This document shows, piece after piece, positions 37,501 through 45,901 of a stretch of DNA of 64,000 nt; the stretch's first letter is position 1, and the number at the start of each line of letters is the position of its first letter. This DNA comes from Rhizobium sp. 18055 (GTDB lineage Bacteria; Pseudomonadota; Alphaproteobacteria; Rhizobiales; Rhizobiaceae), in contig NZ_CACSKD010000006.1 in the NCBI RefSeq assembly GCF_902706285.1, positions 62,001 to 126,000 on the forward strand, read 5' to 3'. The notes beneath the pieces are model-generated. The model saw nothing but the letters and a program-made list of their open reading frames with translations. It was not told the DNA's origin and did no database searches. The translations under genes were made by a program, and so were the position numbers.

Positions 37501-40500
37501 GCAGATACATGTCGGGATAGACCAGGTGACGGCCGAGATGCTGGAAGGCGGATGCCTGCTGCGAGGTGACGCCGACGTGGCGCATCTGCACCTGCGTGCG
37601 TGTCCAAGCCTGGACGAGTTCGTGGTTGAAGGCGTCCGCATGGCGATAGCGATCGATCGCCTGATCAACTTCGTTGCGGGTCGGTGCGGCGATCGTCCAG
37701 AAGATGACGCTGACCTTCTTGCCGGCCGGTACACGCACGGTGCGACGGAGCGAAAGGACCGGATCGAGCGTGAAGCCGTCGGTGCCCGACAGCGTGGCGC
37801 CCTGATCGAATGCCGCAGCATTGCCCAGGGTGCGGCCACGGCCGAGGAACTTGCGGCGGTCGGTCTCGAACTCGGTGTGGCGGGTCGCGCCGGCGTTGTC
37901 GACGATCAGGTGGGCGACCGCCATGTTCGGCTCGTTGGCGTCGCGCTTGTTGCGCTCGACACGAATGACGTCGCCGCGCTTGCCGATCTCCGTCTTGACG
38001 AACATTCGGGCGAAGGCCGGATGGGCGTTGTCGGTATCGTCGCTGGCAAGAACCGGCTCGAGGTAGGAGGTCACTTCGATGAAGCGGTCTTCCGAACCGG
38101 TGTTGAGCAGCGTCAACCGGCGGCCTTCGGCATCGTGCTCGGTGGCAACGATGCATTCGACTTCGCTGGTCAGTTCGCCGACCGTCTTGGTGAACTCGGC
38201 CTTCTCATCGGCAAAGAGAACCCGGACCTGCTCGCCTTCAATGCTTTTCGGCTCGGCGGTGGCAGACCACCATTCGTTGGTGGTGGTGTCACGCAGGAAG
38301 ATGAAGGTGCCCCAGCGGTCCTCGGTCGGGTCCGGCTTCCATCGGGAAACCGACTGGCCGTTCCAGCGCGAATAGCCGGCACCGGTGGCGGTCAGCATCA
38401 GCGAGTAGTGGCCGTTGGAGAGGAAGACGAGTTCGCGGTCGCGGGCTGCAGGATCGAAGATCTTGCGGATTTCCGGGCGCAACAGGTCATCCTGGATGCT
38501 GGCGGGTGTATCGGACTCGTGTTTGCCGCTCATCATCGGGATGTCGCGCGGCGCCTTTTCCTGCAGCATAAGTTCTGCCGCTTCGATCACCGGATCGGAG
38601 TGGAAGAGTTCGCGCAGATGGCCGTTGAAGGCGACGTTGGCGACCGCTGCAATCGACATGCCATGGTGGTGGGCATAGTAGTTGTAGACGATCGCGCAGG
38701 TCTTGCCTTCAGGAACGCGGGTCGGGGTGAAATCGACGGCGTCATGGAAGCCATACTTTCCAAGCGCGCCGAGCTTGCGCAGGCGCTCGAGGTTTTCAAC
38801 CGCTGCCGGCGGGTTGTACTGGCTGGCGAGGATCGATGCGTAAGGCGCGATGACGGCGTTGTGGCCGAGGCCGCGCTTCAGGCCAAGCGTCGGGACACCG
38901 AAGTTGGTATACTGGTAGTTGAGGTTGTGGTCGCGGGCGTTGAACGCCGCTTCCGAGATGCCCCACGGGATACCCAGCTTGCGAGCGTAGTTCATCTGCT
39001 CGACCACGACCAGGTTATTGGTCTGGTTGAGGATACCACCGCCACGCTCCTGCATGACCAGAGGCGGCATCAGATATTCGAACATCGAGCCGGACCAGGA
39101 GACCAGCGCGCCGCGCGAGCCGACCGGCACGACCTGGCGGCCGAGGCGGTACCAGTGTTCTGTCGGCAGGTCGCCCTTGGCGATGCCGAACAGGCTGGTG
39201 AGGCGGCATTCCGATGCCAGCAGGTCATAGCAGGCCTGATCGAGCTCGCCGCTTTCGACGCGGTAGCCGATCGAGAGCAGGCGACGTTCCGGGCGGAACA
39301 GGAAGCCGAAGTCCATGGAGAAAGCGAGATCGCGGGCCTTGTCGCGCAGTGCCGTCAGGCGCGGGCGCAGGGCATCGATGTTGGCGAGGTCGAAGGTGCT
39401 GTCGGAAATATGCGCTTCGCAGACCTTGACCAGCGATTCGGCCCACTGGGTGACCTCGCCGCTGAGCGCCGACTTCACTTCGTGGTCGAGATTGGCCGCC
39501 AGCTTCTGGATGTCGCGGGCCAGCACCGAGAGGTTGATGATGCGGATGGAGGCGAACTCATGCTCGCGCTTGACGGCTGCGAGCGCGTTCTGGAAGCCGA
39601 TGATGCGTTCCTCCAGACGGCGGCGCAGCGGGCGGACGGTCTTGCGATCATCCGGCAGTTCGGCCAGCACTTCGGCGAGAATGCCCGAGGTGTCGCCGAC
39701 ACCGTCGAGGTTGCCCTGCATATGCGCTGACGGTGCCTCGGCCCAGTTGCGGCAGGCCGACGAGATGGCGATCAGGTGGCCGGCGAGATTGCCGCTGTCA
39801 ACAGCGGATACATAGCGCGGTCCAAGCGTCTCCAGGGTGTCGGTGTGGTACCAGTTGAACAGATGGCCGCGGAACTTTTCCATCTTGTCGACGGTGGCAA
39901 TGGTTTGCTCAAGGCGCTCGATGGTTTCCTCGAACGAGAACCAGCCGAACTGCCGACCGGAGACGACCGAAAGCAGGTAGACGCCGATGTTGGTTGGCGA
40001 TGTCCGTGTGGCGACGATGACGTGCGGGGTTTCCTGGACGTTGTCAGGCGGCAGGAAGTTCTGCTCGGCGGTGGTGAACGTCTCGAAATAGCGCCATGTG
40101 CGGCGGGCGATCTTGCGCAGGTCGTTGGAAACGGATTCTGCCACTTCCAGCCGGTCTTCGGTTTCGGCGGACTGGCTGACGTAATAGGCGACCAGCGGCG
40201 ACAGGACCCAGAGTGCGGCGAAGGGAATACCGACCAGGAATGCCTTGTCGCCGGATAGGACTGCGAAAGCGAGGCCGAGCAGGGCCAGCACAGGTGCGTG
40301 CCACATGGCCCTGTAATAGGACCTGACGGTGCCCTGCTTGCCGGCCTGAACGCTGGCTGCTGTCTTCCACTGCAGCATCAGCTTGTGGCTGACAAACAGG
40401 CGGTAGAGCGACCGGCCGATGGCATCCGCCATCATGCAGGCACCGTCGGCGATGAAGACGATGCGGAGCGCGACCTGGGCGTTGGCTGCGCGGATATCGG

Positions 40501-43108
40501 ACCAGACGGTGTAAAGGTGGGCGCGGGCAACGATATCGCTGGTGCGCGGGATAATGCCGTTGATAAGCGACAGCGTCGGAGCAACGAACAGGCAGAAGAT
40601 CAGTACGATCTGCCAGATCAGGGCGCCGAGCGGATCCATGAAGTACCAGCCAAGTACGGATGCGAAGAACCAGGCGATCGGGGTCAGCGAGCGGCGCAGG
40701 TTGTCGAACATCTTCCAGCGGCCGAGCGCGGTGACGCCGTGCGTGGTGCTGAACATGTAAGGCAGGAGCTGCCAGTCGCCGCGCGCCCAGCGATGCTGGC
40801 GCGAGGTTTCGACTTCGTAGCGGGTCGGGAAATCCTCGACGAGCTCGAGATCGGTGACCAGCGCGCAGCGGGCCATAGAGCCTTCGAGAAGGTCGTGGCT
40901 AAGAACGGAGTTCTCCTCGATGCGGCCCTTCAGGGCAGCTTCGAAGGCATCGACGTGGTAGAGGCCCTTGCCGGTAAAGGTGCCCTCGCCTGCAAGGTCC
41001 TGATAGACGTCGGAGACGGTGAAGACGTACGGGTCGAGACCGCGGTTGATCGAGAAGACGCGCTGGAAGACGGAAGCGTCCTCACCCGTCGTCAGCGACG
41101 GCGTGACACGCGGCTGCAGAACGCCATAGCCGCTTTCGACGCGGCCGGTCTCCGGATTGATCACCGGGCGGTTGGTCGGGTGGTAGAGCTTGCCGACCAA
41201 CTTGGTGACGGTATCGCGCATCAGGCGCGTATCGGCATCAAGGGTCATCACATACTGGACGTTCTCGGGCACGATGTTGGCGCCCGGTAGATAGGTGGTG
41301 TCGCGGTCGCCGCGCAGCAGCATGTTCAGCTCATGCAGCTTGCCGCGTTTGCGCTCCCAGCCCATCCACGCGCCTTCCGAAGGATTGTAGAGGCGGCGGC
41401 GGTGCAGGAGGTAGAAGCGGGTCTTGCCATCATAGGCATAGCGGGCCGAAAGGTTGGCGACTTCGCGGCGGGCGTAGTCGAGCACTTCGAGGTCGGCGGT
41501 CGTTTCCTCGACCTGGCTGTCCGGCCAGTCGCTGAGCAGCGCAAAGTAGATCTCGCCGCGCGGATTGGCGAGGTAGTGCACCTCGATGTTGCGGACCAGT
41601 TCGTCAACGCTGTCGCGGTTGGAAATCAGGCAGGGGACGACCAGCAGCGTGCGGGCGTCCTCGGGAATGCCTTCCTTGAACTCGTAGCCGACGAGGCGTG
41701 CCGGGGTGACGAAGAAGGACAGTACCGTATTGAACAGGCCGGTCGCGCCTTCGGAGGCCGGTAGCGAGAACATGATCAGCAAAAGGATGATTTCGGCTGC
41801 GCCCATGCCGGCGCCAGCCATGAAGCGTCCGACGACGACCATCGCAAGGACGGTCAGCAACAGCACTGGGACGGCGATCGACAGCCAGTTGAAGCGCCGC
41901 ACGGCGCGGACGAAATGCTGCACAAGCGTCGGCCTGTAGGTCGCTCTCGCCTCCAGCTTCGGACGCTGAGCGCCGGCGAGGAAACCACCGACGTTCGGCT
42001 CATGCGGCTGGTCTTCGCCGGAGGCTTTCGCCTCTTCCGTCATGTCGAGCGCCAGCTGGGCGATCTCCATTTCGGTCATGGTCGAGCGTTTGGCGAGCTT
42101 TTCGATCTGCTTGCGGTACTTATTGCGCGAGCCGGAATCGAGAAGGCCGTAGTCGGAATTGTCCCATAGGAGCTTATCGACATGGCTGACCTGCTCGACC
42201 CAGACGGACCATTCGGTATCGTCGATCTCGCGCAGGCTGCGGATGATGTTGCCCATCGTCACGTTGCCGGAGGACAGGCGGCTGTGTTCAGCCATCGTCG
42301 TCGCTTCGGTGTCGCGGCCGAGCGCTTCCAGGCGCTCGTCGAGCCAGGAGATGGCAACGCTCGAGGTCTGCGAGCCGTCGCGCATGCGGTAGAGGAACTG
42401 CGTCGAGAAGGTGTTGTCTTCGGCGAGCGGTTCCAGGGTTCGCAGATATTCGGCGGCCTTTGCCGGGTCGGTCAGGCGGACCAGTTCATCGGCCGCCTCG
42501 TTGGCGCGGCGGCGCATGCGGCGGCTGCGTTCAACGCGGATGGAAATGCGGCGCAGGTTTTCGACCAGCACATAACGCACCAGCGAAGGCAGCGCCCATA
42601 GCTCGCCGATCCGCAGGGTTTCATGTTCCTGGAAGCCATCCACCAGCGCCGTCAGGCTTTCCTGCGAGATGGTGCTGTGGGTATGCGCGACATAGAGCCA
42701 GGCAAGTGCCAGCGTACGCGGGATCTGGGTGCCGTTGACATCGATCGTCGGCAGCTCGCGATAGAAGCGCTTGGGGAAGTCACGGCGGACTTCCTGGATC
42801 GCTTCCTCGACAATGTAGTGGTTATCCAACAGCCATTCGGCGGCCGGCGTGATGGTCTCGCCGGCCTCCACATCTGCCGCGGTCGTGCGGTAGACGCGCA
42901 GGATTTCCTTTTCGTTCTCCTTGTGCCGGGCGAAGAAGTCGAAAGGCGCAAAGGCGACCAGCGAATTAACGCCTGAGGTAGCAGCGGATGCGCCCATCGC
43001 CTTTATGTCTTCAATCGACATGTAGGTCGAGCGGATCGAGTCGTTATGATCGATCTGCTTGGTTTCGGACTCGCGGGACGGGCTCGGAGACGTGGGGGAA
43101 ATAGACAT
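34589..43108 (-). CDS. ndvB: Cyclic beta-(1,2)-glucan synthase NdvB/ChvB
   Basis: This giant inner-membrane enzyme makes the cyclic beta-1,2-glucan needed for low-osmolarity growth and for infection of plants in rhizobia. From the ATG at 43108 it has 2839 residues, close to known NdvB/ChvB proteins; a TTG 24 bases upstream is possible. Membrane segments flank a family-84 glycosyltransferase domain with LDADTRLMRDTV near residue 621 and QHRWARGDW near residue 773. Further membrane segments lie at about 830-1000. The C-terminal half carries a phosphorylase-like part (GH94 type) with GGDWNDGMNRVG near residue 2532, which controls chain length. opgC follows 98 bases downstream. Confidence 0.97.
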   Translation of the reverse strand: MSISPTSPSPSRESETKQIDHNDSIRSTYMSIEDIKAMGASAATSGVNSLVAFAPFDFFARHKENEKEILRVYRTTAADVEAGETITPAAEWLLDNHYIVEEAIQEVRRDFPKRFYRELPTIDVNGTQIPRTLALAWLYVAHTHSTISQESLTALVDGFQEHETLRIGELWALPSLVRYVLVENLRRISIRVERSRRMRRRANEAADELVRLTDPAKAAEYLRTLEPLAEDNTFSTQFLYRMRDGSQTSSVAISWLDERLEALGRDTEATTMAEHSRLSSGNVTMGNIIRSLREIDDTEWSVWVEQVSHVDKLLWDNSDYGLLDSGSRNKYRKQIEKLAKRSTMTEMEIAQLALDMTEEAKASGEDQPHEPNVGGFLAGAQRPKLEARATYRPTLVQHFVRAVRRFNWLSIAVPVLLLTVLAMVVVGRFMAGAGMGAAEIILLLIMFSLPASEGATGLFNTVLSFFVTPARLVGYEFKEGIPEDARTLLVVPCLISNRDSVDELVRNIEVHYLANPRGEIYFALLSDWPDSQVEETTADLEVLDYARREVANLSARYAYDGKTRFYLLHRRRLYNPSEGAWMGWERKRGKLHELNMLLRGDRDTTYLPGANIVPENVQYVMTLDADTRLMRDTVTKLVGKLYHPTNRPVINPETGRVESGYGVLQPRVTPSLTTGEDASVFQRVFSINRGLDPYVFTVSDVYQDLAGEGTFTGKGLYHVDAFEAALKGRIEENSVLSHDLLEGSMARCALVTDLELVEDFPTRYEVETSRQHRWARGDWQLLPYMFSTTHGVTALGRWKMFDNLRRSLTPIAWFFASVLGWYFMDPLGALIWQIVLIFCLFVAPTLSLINGIIPRTSDIVARAHLYTVWSDIRAANAQVALRIVFIADGACMMADAIGRSLYRLFVSHKLMLQWKTAASVQAGKQGTVRSYYRAMWHAPVLALLGLAFAVLSGDKAFLVGIPFAALWVLSPLVAYYVSQSAETEDRLEVAESVSNDLRKIARRTWRYFETFTTAEQNFLPPDNVQETPHVIVATRTSPTNIGVYLLSVVSGRQFGWFSFEETIERLEQTIATVDKMEKFRGHLFNWYHTDTLETLGPRYVSAVDSGNLAGHLIAISSACRNWAEAPSAHMQGNLDGVGDTSGILAEVLAELPDDRKTVRPLRRRLEERIIGFQNALAAVKREHEFASIRIINLSVLARDIQKLAANLDHEVKSALSGEVTQWAESLVKVCEAHISDSTFDLANIDALRPRLTALRDKARDLAFSMDFGFLFRPERRLLSIGYRVESGELDQACYDLLASECRLTSLFGIAKGDLPTEHWYRLGRQVVPVGSRGALVSWSGSMFEYLMPPLVMQERGGGILNQTNNLVVVEQMNYARKLGIPWGISEAAFNARDHNLNYQYTNFGVPTLGLKRGLGHNAVIAPYASILASQYNPPAAVENLERLRKLGALGKYGFHDAVDFTPTRVPEGKTCAIVYNYYAHHHGMSIAAVANVAFNGHLRELFHSDPVIEAAELMLQEKAPRDIPMMSGKHESDTPASIQDDLLRPEIRKIFDPAARDRELVFLSNGHYSLMLTATGAGYSRWNGQSVSRWKPDPTEDRWGTFIFLRDTTTNEWWSATAEPKSIEGEQVRVLFADEKAEFTKTVGELTSEVECIVATEHDAEGRRLTLLNTGSEDRFIEVTSYLEPVLASDDTDNAHPAFARMFVKTEIGKRGDVIRVERNKRDANEPNMAVAHLIVDNAGATRHTEFETDRRKFLGRGRTLGNAAAFDQGATLSGTDGFTLDPVLSLRRTVRVPAGKKVSVIFWTIAAPTRNEVDQAIDRYRHADAFNHELVQAWTRTQVQMRHVGVTSQQASAFQHLGRHLVYPDMYLRADAAAVQAGMQSQSSLWPLAISGDFPIFTLRINDDMDLDIAKEALLAQEYLRSRGVTADLVIMNERASSYAQDMQHAVDQMAENVRRLGQADGLRQHIFTVRKDLMEESTYHALISASRVTFHAKNGKIIDQINRAVALFAPTKEEQLQLEQTNTSKSRSKRTAPVAKASVSTLVIEEHGDLNFWNGIGGFSGDGREYVVRIPGGHATPQPWINVISNEKFGFHVSAEGAGFTWSTNSRDYQLTPWSNDAVVNRPGEAIYLVDRDCGAVMTPFAALSNRSDIQFEARHGLGYSVFSSVQNDVDLELTQTVDRERPVKLQRLRLRNNGSGARKLRLYGYVEWVLGNNPQKTAPFILSEHDAETGALFASNNYSIDYSGRVAFFAASEALAGYTASRREFIGKAGNIQTPAAISPASNLSSSVDLDGDPAAALAIDIDLAAGEERDIVLYLGDTATKEEARALIADIRKTQFDDAVQANRSFWQGFTGKLQISTPDQAMNTMINTWLPYQSLGCRIMARTAFYQASGAFGFRDQLQDTLAFVLHEPSIARKQIVNAASRQFREGDVQHWWLPGTGAGVRTLISDDVVWLAYAVHHYCTVTGDKSVLDEQLSFIEGPALLQGQHDSFYRPETSEEKVSIYEHAAIALDLAIARKGENGLPLFLGGDWNDGMNRVGIGGKGTSVWVGWFLAGALRSFTTVAQERGDTARVERWSKHLTELKAALETAAWDGAHYRRGTFDDGSLLGSTESLECQIDSIAQSWSVLSGEGDPAHAAMAMDSVLEKLVDNDARIIRLFTPPFVNSAKDPGYIKAYPPGVRENGGQYTHAATWVVMALAELNRGDDALRCFDLLNPISHAKDPASAEHYRVEPYVIAADVYGDGALTGRGGWTWYTGSAGWLYRAAVEGILGIRLKNGRIHVSPALPSTWEGFSAEMEHAGSKYLISVSKSSHPRGYDLTVNGRQVTDPEEGYPVG

Positions 43109-43438
43109 GGGTTCGGTTCTGGATCCAAACAAAGTTATGGGTAATTAGGGCTGCCTTGTGCACTGCCAAATATGACTGCCGCATGAACAATGCCGGTCTT
43201 TCTCAGAGGGACCGGAAACATTGGCAGCAACGATCGAACGGCAATGCGAATCGATTTAGACGCAAAATGTCGAGCGGCAGGGCAAGAAGGTGATGAGATT
43301 GAATTGTGCCTCCCCGCAAAGCCAATCGGGAAAGTTGGACACTATTGCGACAATTCAAGTCAAGATGTTTCGACATGCCGTGCGCGCACGAAAAATCCGG
43401 CGCCTTTCGGACGCCGGATTTGTTTGATTTTGTTGGAT
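43109..43438. other. Upstream region of ndvB
   Basis: No credible gene is seen here. The stretch must carry the ndvB promoter, but I could not mark -35 and -10 boxes with confidence. Its right end holds the terminator of the DUF1328 gene. A plus-strand open frame that begins at 43190 crosses this terminator and three minus-strand genes, and is rejected. Confidence 0.5.
43393..43421 (-). terminator. Intrinsic terminator of the DUF1328 gene
   Basis: AATCCGGCG (43394-43402) pairs with CGCCGGATT (43412-43420), with an outer A-T pair, and on the minus strand five T follow. It lies 18 bases after the DUF1328 stop. The plus strand also has a T-rich tail. Confidence 0.9.
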
Positions 43439-43603
43439 TTAAGCGCGGCGCAGCAAGCGCGCCACAAGCGACACAACAAAAAGCACGAGGAAGATAAAGA
43501 ACAGAACCTGGGCGATCGATGCCGAAGCGCCGGCGATGCCGCCAAACCCCAGAACACCTGCGATCAGCGCCACCACAAGAAATACGAGTGCGTAGTAAAG
43601 CAT
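43439..43603 (-). CDS. DUF1328 (UPF0391, YtjA-like) small membrane protein
   Basis: This is a 54-residue protein made almost wholly of two membrane helices: [20 protein letters not shown] then a second helix ending in [11 protein letters not shown]. The pattern [17 protein letters not shown] is the DUF1328/UPF0391 signature. The function is unknown; homologues are often induced by general stress. I set the start at 43603 because AAGGAGAT lies 6 bases upstream; the frame is open further up but without a ribosome site. A promoter of the EcfG (RpoE2) form lies 33 bases before the start. Confidence 0.88.
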   Translation of the reverse strand: MLYYALVFLVVALIAGVLGFGGIAGASASIAQVLFFIFLVLFVVSLVARLLRRA

Positions 43604-43635
43604 TGTGCCATCTCCTTGGTCGTTGCTGACCAGAT

Positions 43636-43660
43636 AACGGCGGCTCGCCACATTTGTTCC
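43636..43660 (-). promoter_or_regulatory. EcfG/RpoE2-type general-stress promoter of the DUF1328 gene
   Basis: On the minus strand GGAAC (43656-43660) is followed after exactly 16 bases by CGTT (43636-43639), the consensus of alphaproteobacterial general-stress ECF sigma factors (GGAAC-N16-CGTT). The box ends 32 bases before the start codon. Confidence 0.7.
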
Positions 43661-43690
43661 GTCCTGGTGGAGAATGGCTGTCTCGACAAC

Positions 43691-43855
43691 CTATCCGATG
43701 ATCCCGCAGACCACGGCGGCCAGGAATACGAACGCAGCGACAACCAGCGCTGCATTGACGGCGAGATGAATACGGCTACGGGCCGTCGCCGGCTTCTTCG
43801 ATCGTGCAGAACCGTACTGGTCCGCATGAGTATGCGAGATACCCAAGTCTGCCAT
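43691..43855 (-). CDS. Small single-span membrane protein, 54 residues
   Basis: An ATG at 43855 with GGAGG 5 bases upstream opens a 54-codon frame ending at TAG 43691. The N-terminal half is polar and basic (ADLGISHTHADQYGSARSKK is its start), and the C-terminal half is one hydrophobic helix, VNAALVVAAFVFLAAVVCGI. I recognise no family. It lies 87 bases upstream of the DUF1328 gene on the same strand with no terminator between. Transcription through both is possible, although DUF1328 has its own promoter. The strong ribosome site and the clear coding/helix pattern make it a likely real gene. Confidence 0.65.
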   Translation of the reverse strand: MADLGISHTHADQYGSARSKKPATARSRIHLAVNAALVVAAFVFLAAVVCGIIG

Positions 43856-43977
43856 GTTTGCCTCCGCCTGTTTGTTGCTCTTCTATGGAGCTTAGTTTCT
43901 TATATAGTCTATCTGGTTGGTAGAGATAAAATTCCACCAGATGCGTTCTGGTGAGAAAATCCATGCTGCCGTCCGAG

Positions 43978-44166
43978 CTAACAGATCGTGTGCCAAGCCC
44001 AGATCAGCGAGCGCTCGACGGCGCTATCCTTGTAGGGGGTATTTTTCTTGGCTTCGGCCTTGCGATTCCGCTTTGCCATTTTGAACAATGCACTTGCGCG
44101 CTTCGCGGACTTTGCCGGAGGAGCGAAGTAACCCATGGTCATGCCGCCGAGAAAGAACATGCTCAT
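43978..44166 (-). CDS. Small basic protein of unknown function, about 62 residues
   Basis: The frame ends at 43978. Possible starts are a GTG at 44178, ATGs at 44166 and 44160; GGAG fits the 44160 start best, and I list the middle one. The N-terminus MSMFFLGGMTMGYFAPP is short and hydrophobic. A basic region (KSAKRASALFKMAKRNRKAE) follows and the protein ends ERSLIWAWHTIC. I recognise no family. A TTGACA box at suitable spacing lies just upstream. No overlap with other genes, the promoter and the coherent protein pattern support a real gene. Confidence 0.55.
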   Translation of the reverse strand: MSMFFLGGMTMGYFAPPAKSAKRASALFKMAKRNRKAEAKKNTPYKDSAVERSLIWAWHTIC

Positions 44167-44201
44167 CTCCATGATCACGAAAGCTAACAGACGTTAACAG
44201 G

Positions 44202-44229
44202 ATCATGACAGAAGCAAGGCAGCTGTCAA
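44202..44229 (-). promoter_or_regulatory. Sigma70-like promoter of the small basic protein gene
   Basis: On the minus strand a perfect TTGACA (44224-44229) is followed after 16 bases by CATGAT (44202-44207, 4 of 6 matches to the -10 box). The -10 box ends 24 to 42 bases before the candidate start codons. Confidence 0.45.
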
Positions 44230-44256
44230 TAGTCTAGTCGATTGGTCGTGTTTTAA

Positions 44257-44280
44257 CGGAGCGTTATTGTTAACGCTCCG
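44257..44280 (-). terminator. Hairpin downstream of the peptide-transport operon
   Basis: CGGAGCGTTA (44257-44266) pairs perfectly with TAACGCTCCG (44271-44280) around a 4-base loop. It lies 41 bases after the last ABC gene stop. The tail on the minus strand is TTAAAACA, a poor T-run, so it may be a weak terminator. Confidence 0.5.
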
Positions 44281-44321
44281 CCGATTGTTAAAAGTTTCAA
44301 TAGCTTGAAAAGGCTGGCCGT

Positions 44322-45071
44322 TCAGGCTTTCACGAAGCCCTTGCTGGCGATCATTAAACTTCTCGTGTAGTCCTCGTGAACCTCGGCCCTGGCGAGCTCG
44401 GAGGCGGTCAGACGTTCAACGACGGCCCCGTTGCGCATCACGGCGAGGTTCTCGCACATATGGGTGATGACACCGAGATCATGGCTGACCATGACGAATG
44501 TCAGCTTTCGATCGCGCCGCACCTGCTCCAGGAGGTTCAGCACTTCGGCCTGCACGGAGGCATCGAGCGCCGAGGTGGGCTCGTCGAGCAGGAGGATTGC
44601 AGGTTCAACGATCAGTGCGCGGGCGATGGCCACGCGCTGGCGCTGGCCGCCGGAAAGCTGGTGCGGATAGCGGAAACGGAAACCGTTGCCGAGACCGACC
44701 TCGTCCAGCGCGCGAGCGATGCGTGTTTCACCATCCGAGATGCCGTGGATTGCCAGCGGTTCCAGCAGCAGGCGGTCGATGGTCTGGCGCGGGTGCAGCG
44801 AGCCGTAGGGATCCTGAAAAACCATCTGGACCTTGCGGTAGAAGGCCTTGCTGCGCTTCGAGCCCGTCAATTGTTCGCCATGGATGCTGATGCCTCCGCT
44901 CTTCACCGGTGCGAGCCCAGCGACGGCGCGCAACAGGGTCGATTTTCCTGAGCCGGATTCGCCGACGAGGCCGAAGGACTGGCCCTCGGCGATCTCGACG
45001 CTGACGTCCTTCAGCGCGTGGAAGTGGTCGTAGATGACGGTGATGTTGTCGATGGAGAGTGCAGCACTCAT
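44322..45071 (-). CDS. Oligopeptide ABC transporter ATP-binding protein (DppF/OppF type)
   Basis: This is the second ATPase of a peptide importer. The protein is 249 residues from the ATG at 45071, which overlaps the stop of the preceding gene (ATGA); a GTG 9 bases upstream lacks a ribosome site. Walker A is GLVGESGSGKSTLLRA near residue 36, the ABC signature is LSGGQRQRVAIARAL, and Walker B is ILLLDEPTSALD followed by the D-loop. VSHDLGVITHM carries the switch histidine. It is shorter than some OppF proteins because the C-terminal oligopeptide extension is small. It is the last gene of a six-gene operon. Confidence 0.93.
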   Translation of the reverse strand: MSAALSIDNITVIYDHFHALKDVSVEIAEGQSFGLVGESGSGKSTLLRAVAGLAPVKSGGISIHGEQLTGSKRSKAFYRKVQMVFQDPYGSLHPRQTIDRLLLEPLAIHGISDGETRIARALDEVGLGNGFRFRYPHQLSGGQRQRVAIARALIVEPAILLLDEPTSALDASVQAEVLNLLEQVRRDRKLTFVMVSHDLGVITHMCENLAVMRNGAVVERLTASELARAEVHEDYTRSLMIASKGFVKA

Positions 45072-45901
45072 AGCGCCCACTCCGGCTTGCGATCCAGCAC
45101 CGGCAGCGGGTGCCTGTTTTCACCGATCAGCGGCATGCAGTTCAAGAGCCCTTGCGTGTAAGGATGCTGTGCGTTTTTCAGCTCGGAAGCCTTCAGTTCC
45201 TCGACGACCTTGCCGGCATACATGACGATGACGCGGTCGCAGAAGGAGGAGACGAGGCGCAGGTCGTGGGAGACAAAGATCAGCCCCATGCCGCGATCGG
45301 AGACCAGCCGGTCCATGATGCGCAGCACATCGAGCTGGACGGTGACGTCGAGTGCGGAGGTCGGCTCGTCGGCGATCAGCAGTTCCGGATCGGCGATCAG
45401 CATCATGGCGATCATGGCGCGCTGCCCCATGCCGCCGGAGACTTCATGCGGATAGAGATCGAAGACGCGTTGCGGCTCGCGGATCTGTACGGCTTCCAGC
45501 ATGGCGAGCGCCCGGTCGCGGGCCTCGCCCTTGCCGATCTTCTCGTGGGTGCGCAAGGTTTCGCAGATCTGCTTGCCGATGGTCATGACCGGATCGAGCG
45601 AATATTTCGGGTCCTGCAGGACCATGGCAATCCGTTTGCCGCGCAGCAGCCGTCGCTGCTTGGGCGAGGCAGACAGCAGGTCCATGCCGTTGAAATCAAG
45701 CGTATCGGCGGTGACGACGCCGTGGCCGGGGGTGAGGCCCATGATGGCGCGGCCGGTCTGGGATTTTCCTGAGCCGGATTCGCCGACGATGCCGAGACGT
45801 TCCTTGCCGAGCGTGAAGGAGACGCCGCGCACCGCCTCGATGACGCCGGTTCGGGTGGGATAGCTGACCTTGAGGTTCTTGACGGTCAGGAGATCGGTCA
45901 T
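45068..45901 (-). CDS. Oligopeptide ABC transporter ATP-binding protein (DppD/OppD type)
   Basis: This is the first ATPase of the peptide importer, 277 residues. Walker A GIVGESGSGKSQTGRA has Gln after the conserved Ser, seen in DppD-type proteins. The signature EVSGGMGQRAMIAMML has Met in place of the usual Gln, and Walker B is LLIADEPTSALD. The C-terminal part HPYTQGLLNCMPLIG is the OppD/DppD-specific tail, although the cysteine-rich portion found in some members is absent. Its start and stop overlap both neighbours by 4 bases, so the two ATPases and the permease are translationally coupled. Confidence 0.93.
   Translation of the reverse strand: MTDLLTVKNLKVSYPTRTGVIEAVRGVSFTLGKERLGIVGESGSGKSQTGRAIMGLTPGHGVVTADTLDFNGMDLLSASPKQRRLLRGKRIAMVLQDPKYSLDPVMTIGKQICETLRTHEKIGKGEARDRALAMLEAVQIREPQRVFDLYPHEVSGGMGQRAMIAMMLIADPELLIADEPTSALDVTVQLDVLRIMDRLVSDRGMGLIFVSHDLRLVSSFCDRVIVMYAGKVVEELKASELKNAQHPYTQGLLNCMPLIGENRHPLPVLDRKPEWAL

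Noticed and set aside
35582..39730. Two long plus-strand open frames (571 and 756 codons) opposite ndvB
   Set aside because: They are antisense to a clearly coding 8.5-kb gene with known motifs. High GC at third positions leaves the opposite strand free of stops; the translations show no domain and have no ribosome site.
43190..43954. A 254-codon plus-strand open frame
   Set aside because: It runs across the DUF1328 terminator, the EcfG promoter and two small minus-strand genes, with no recognisable protein pattern.
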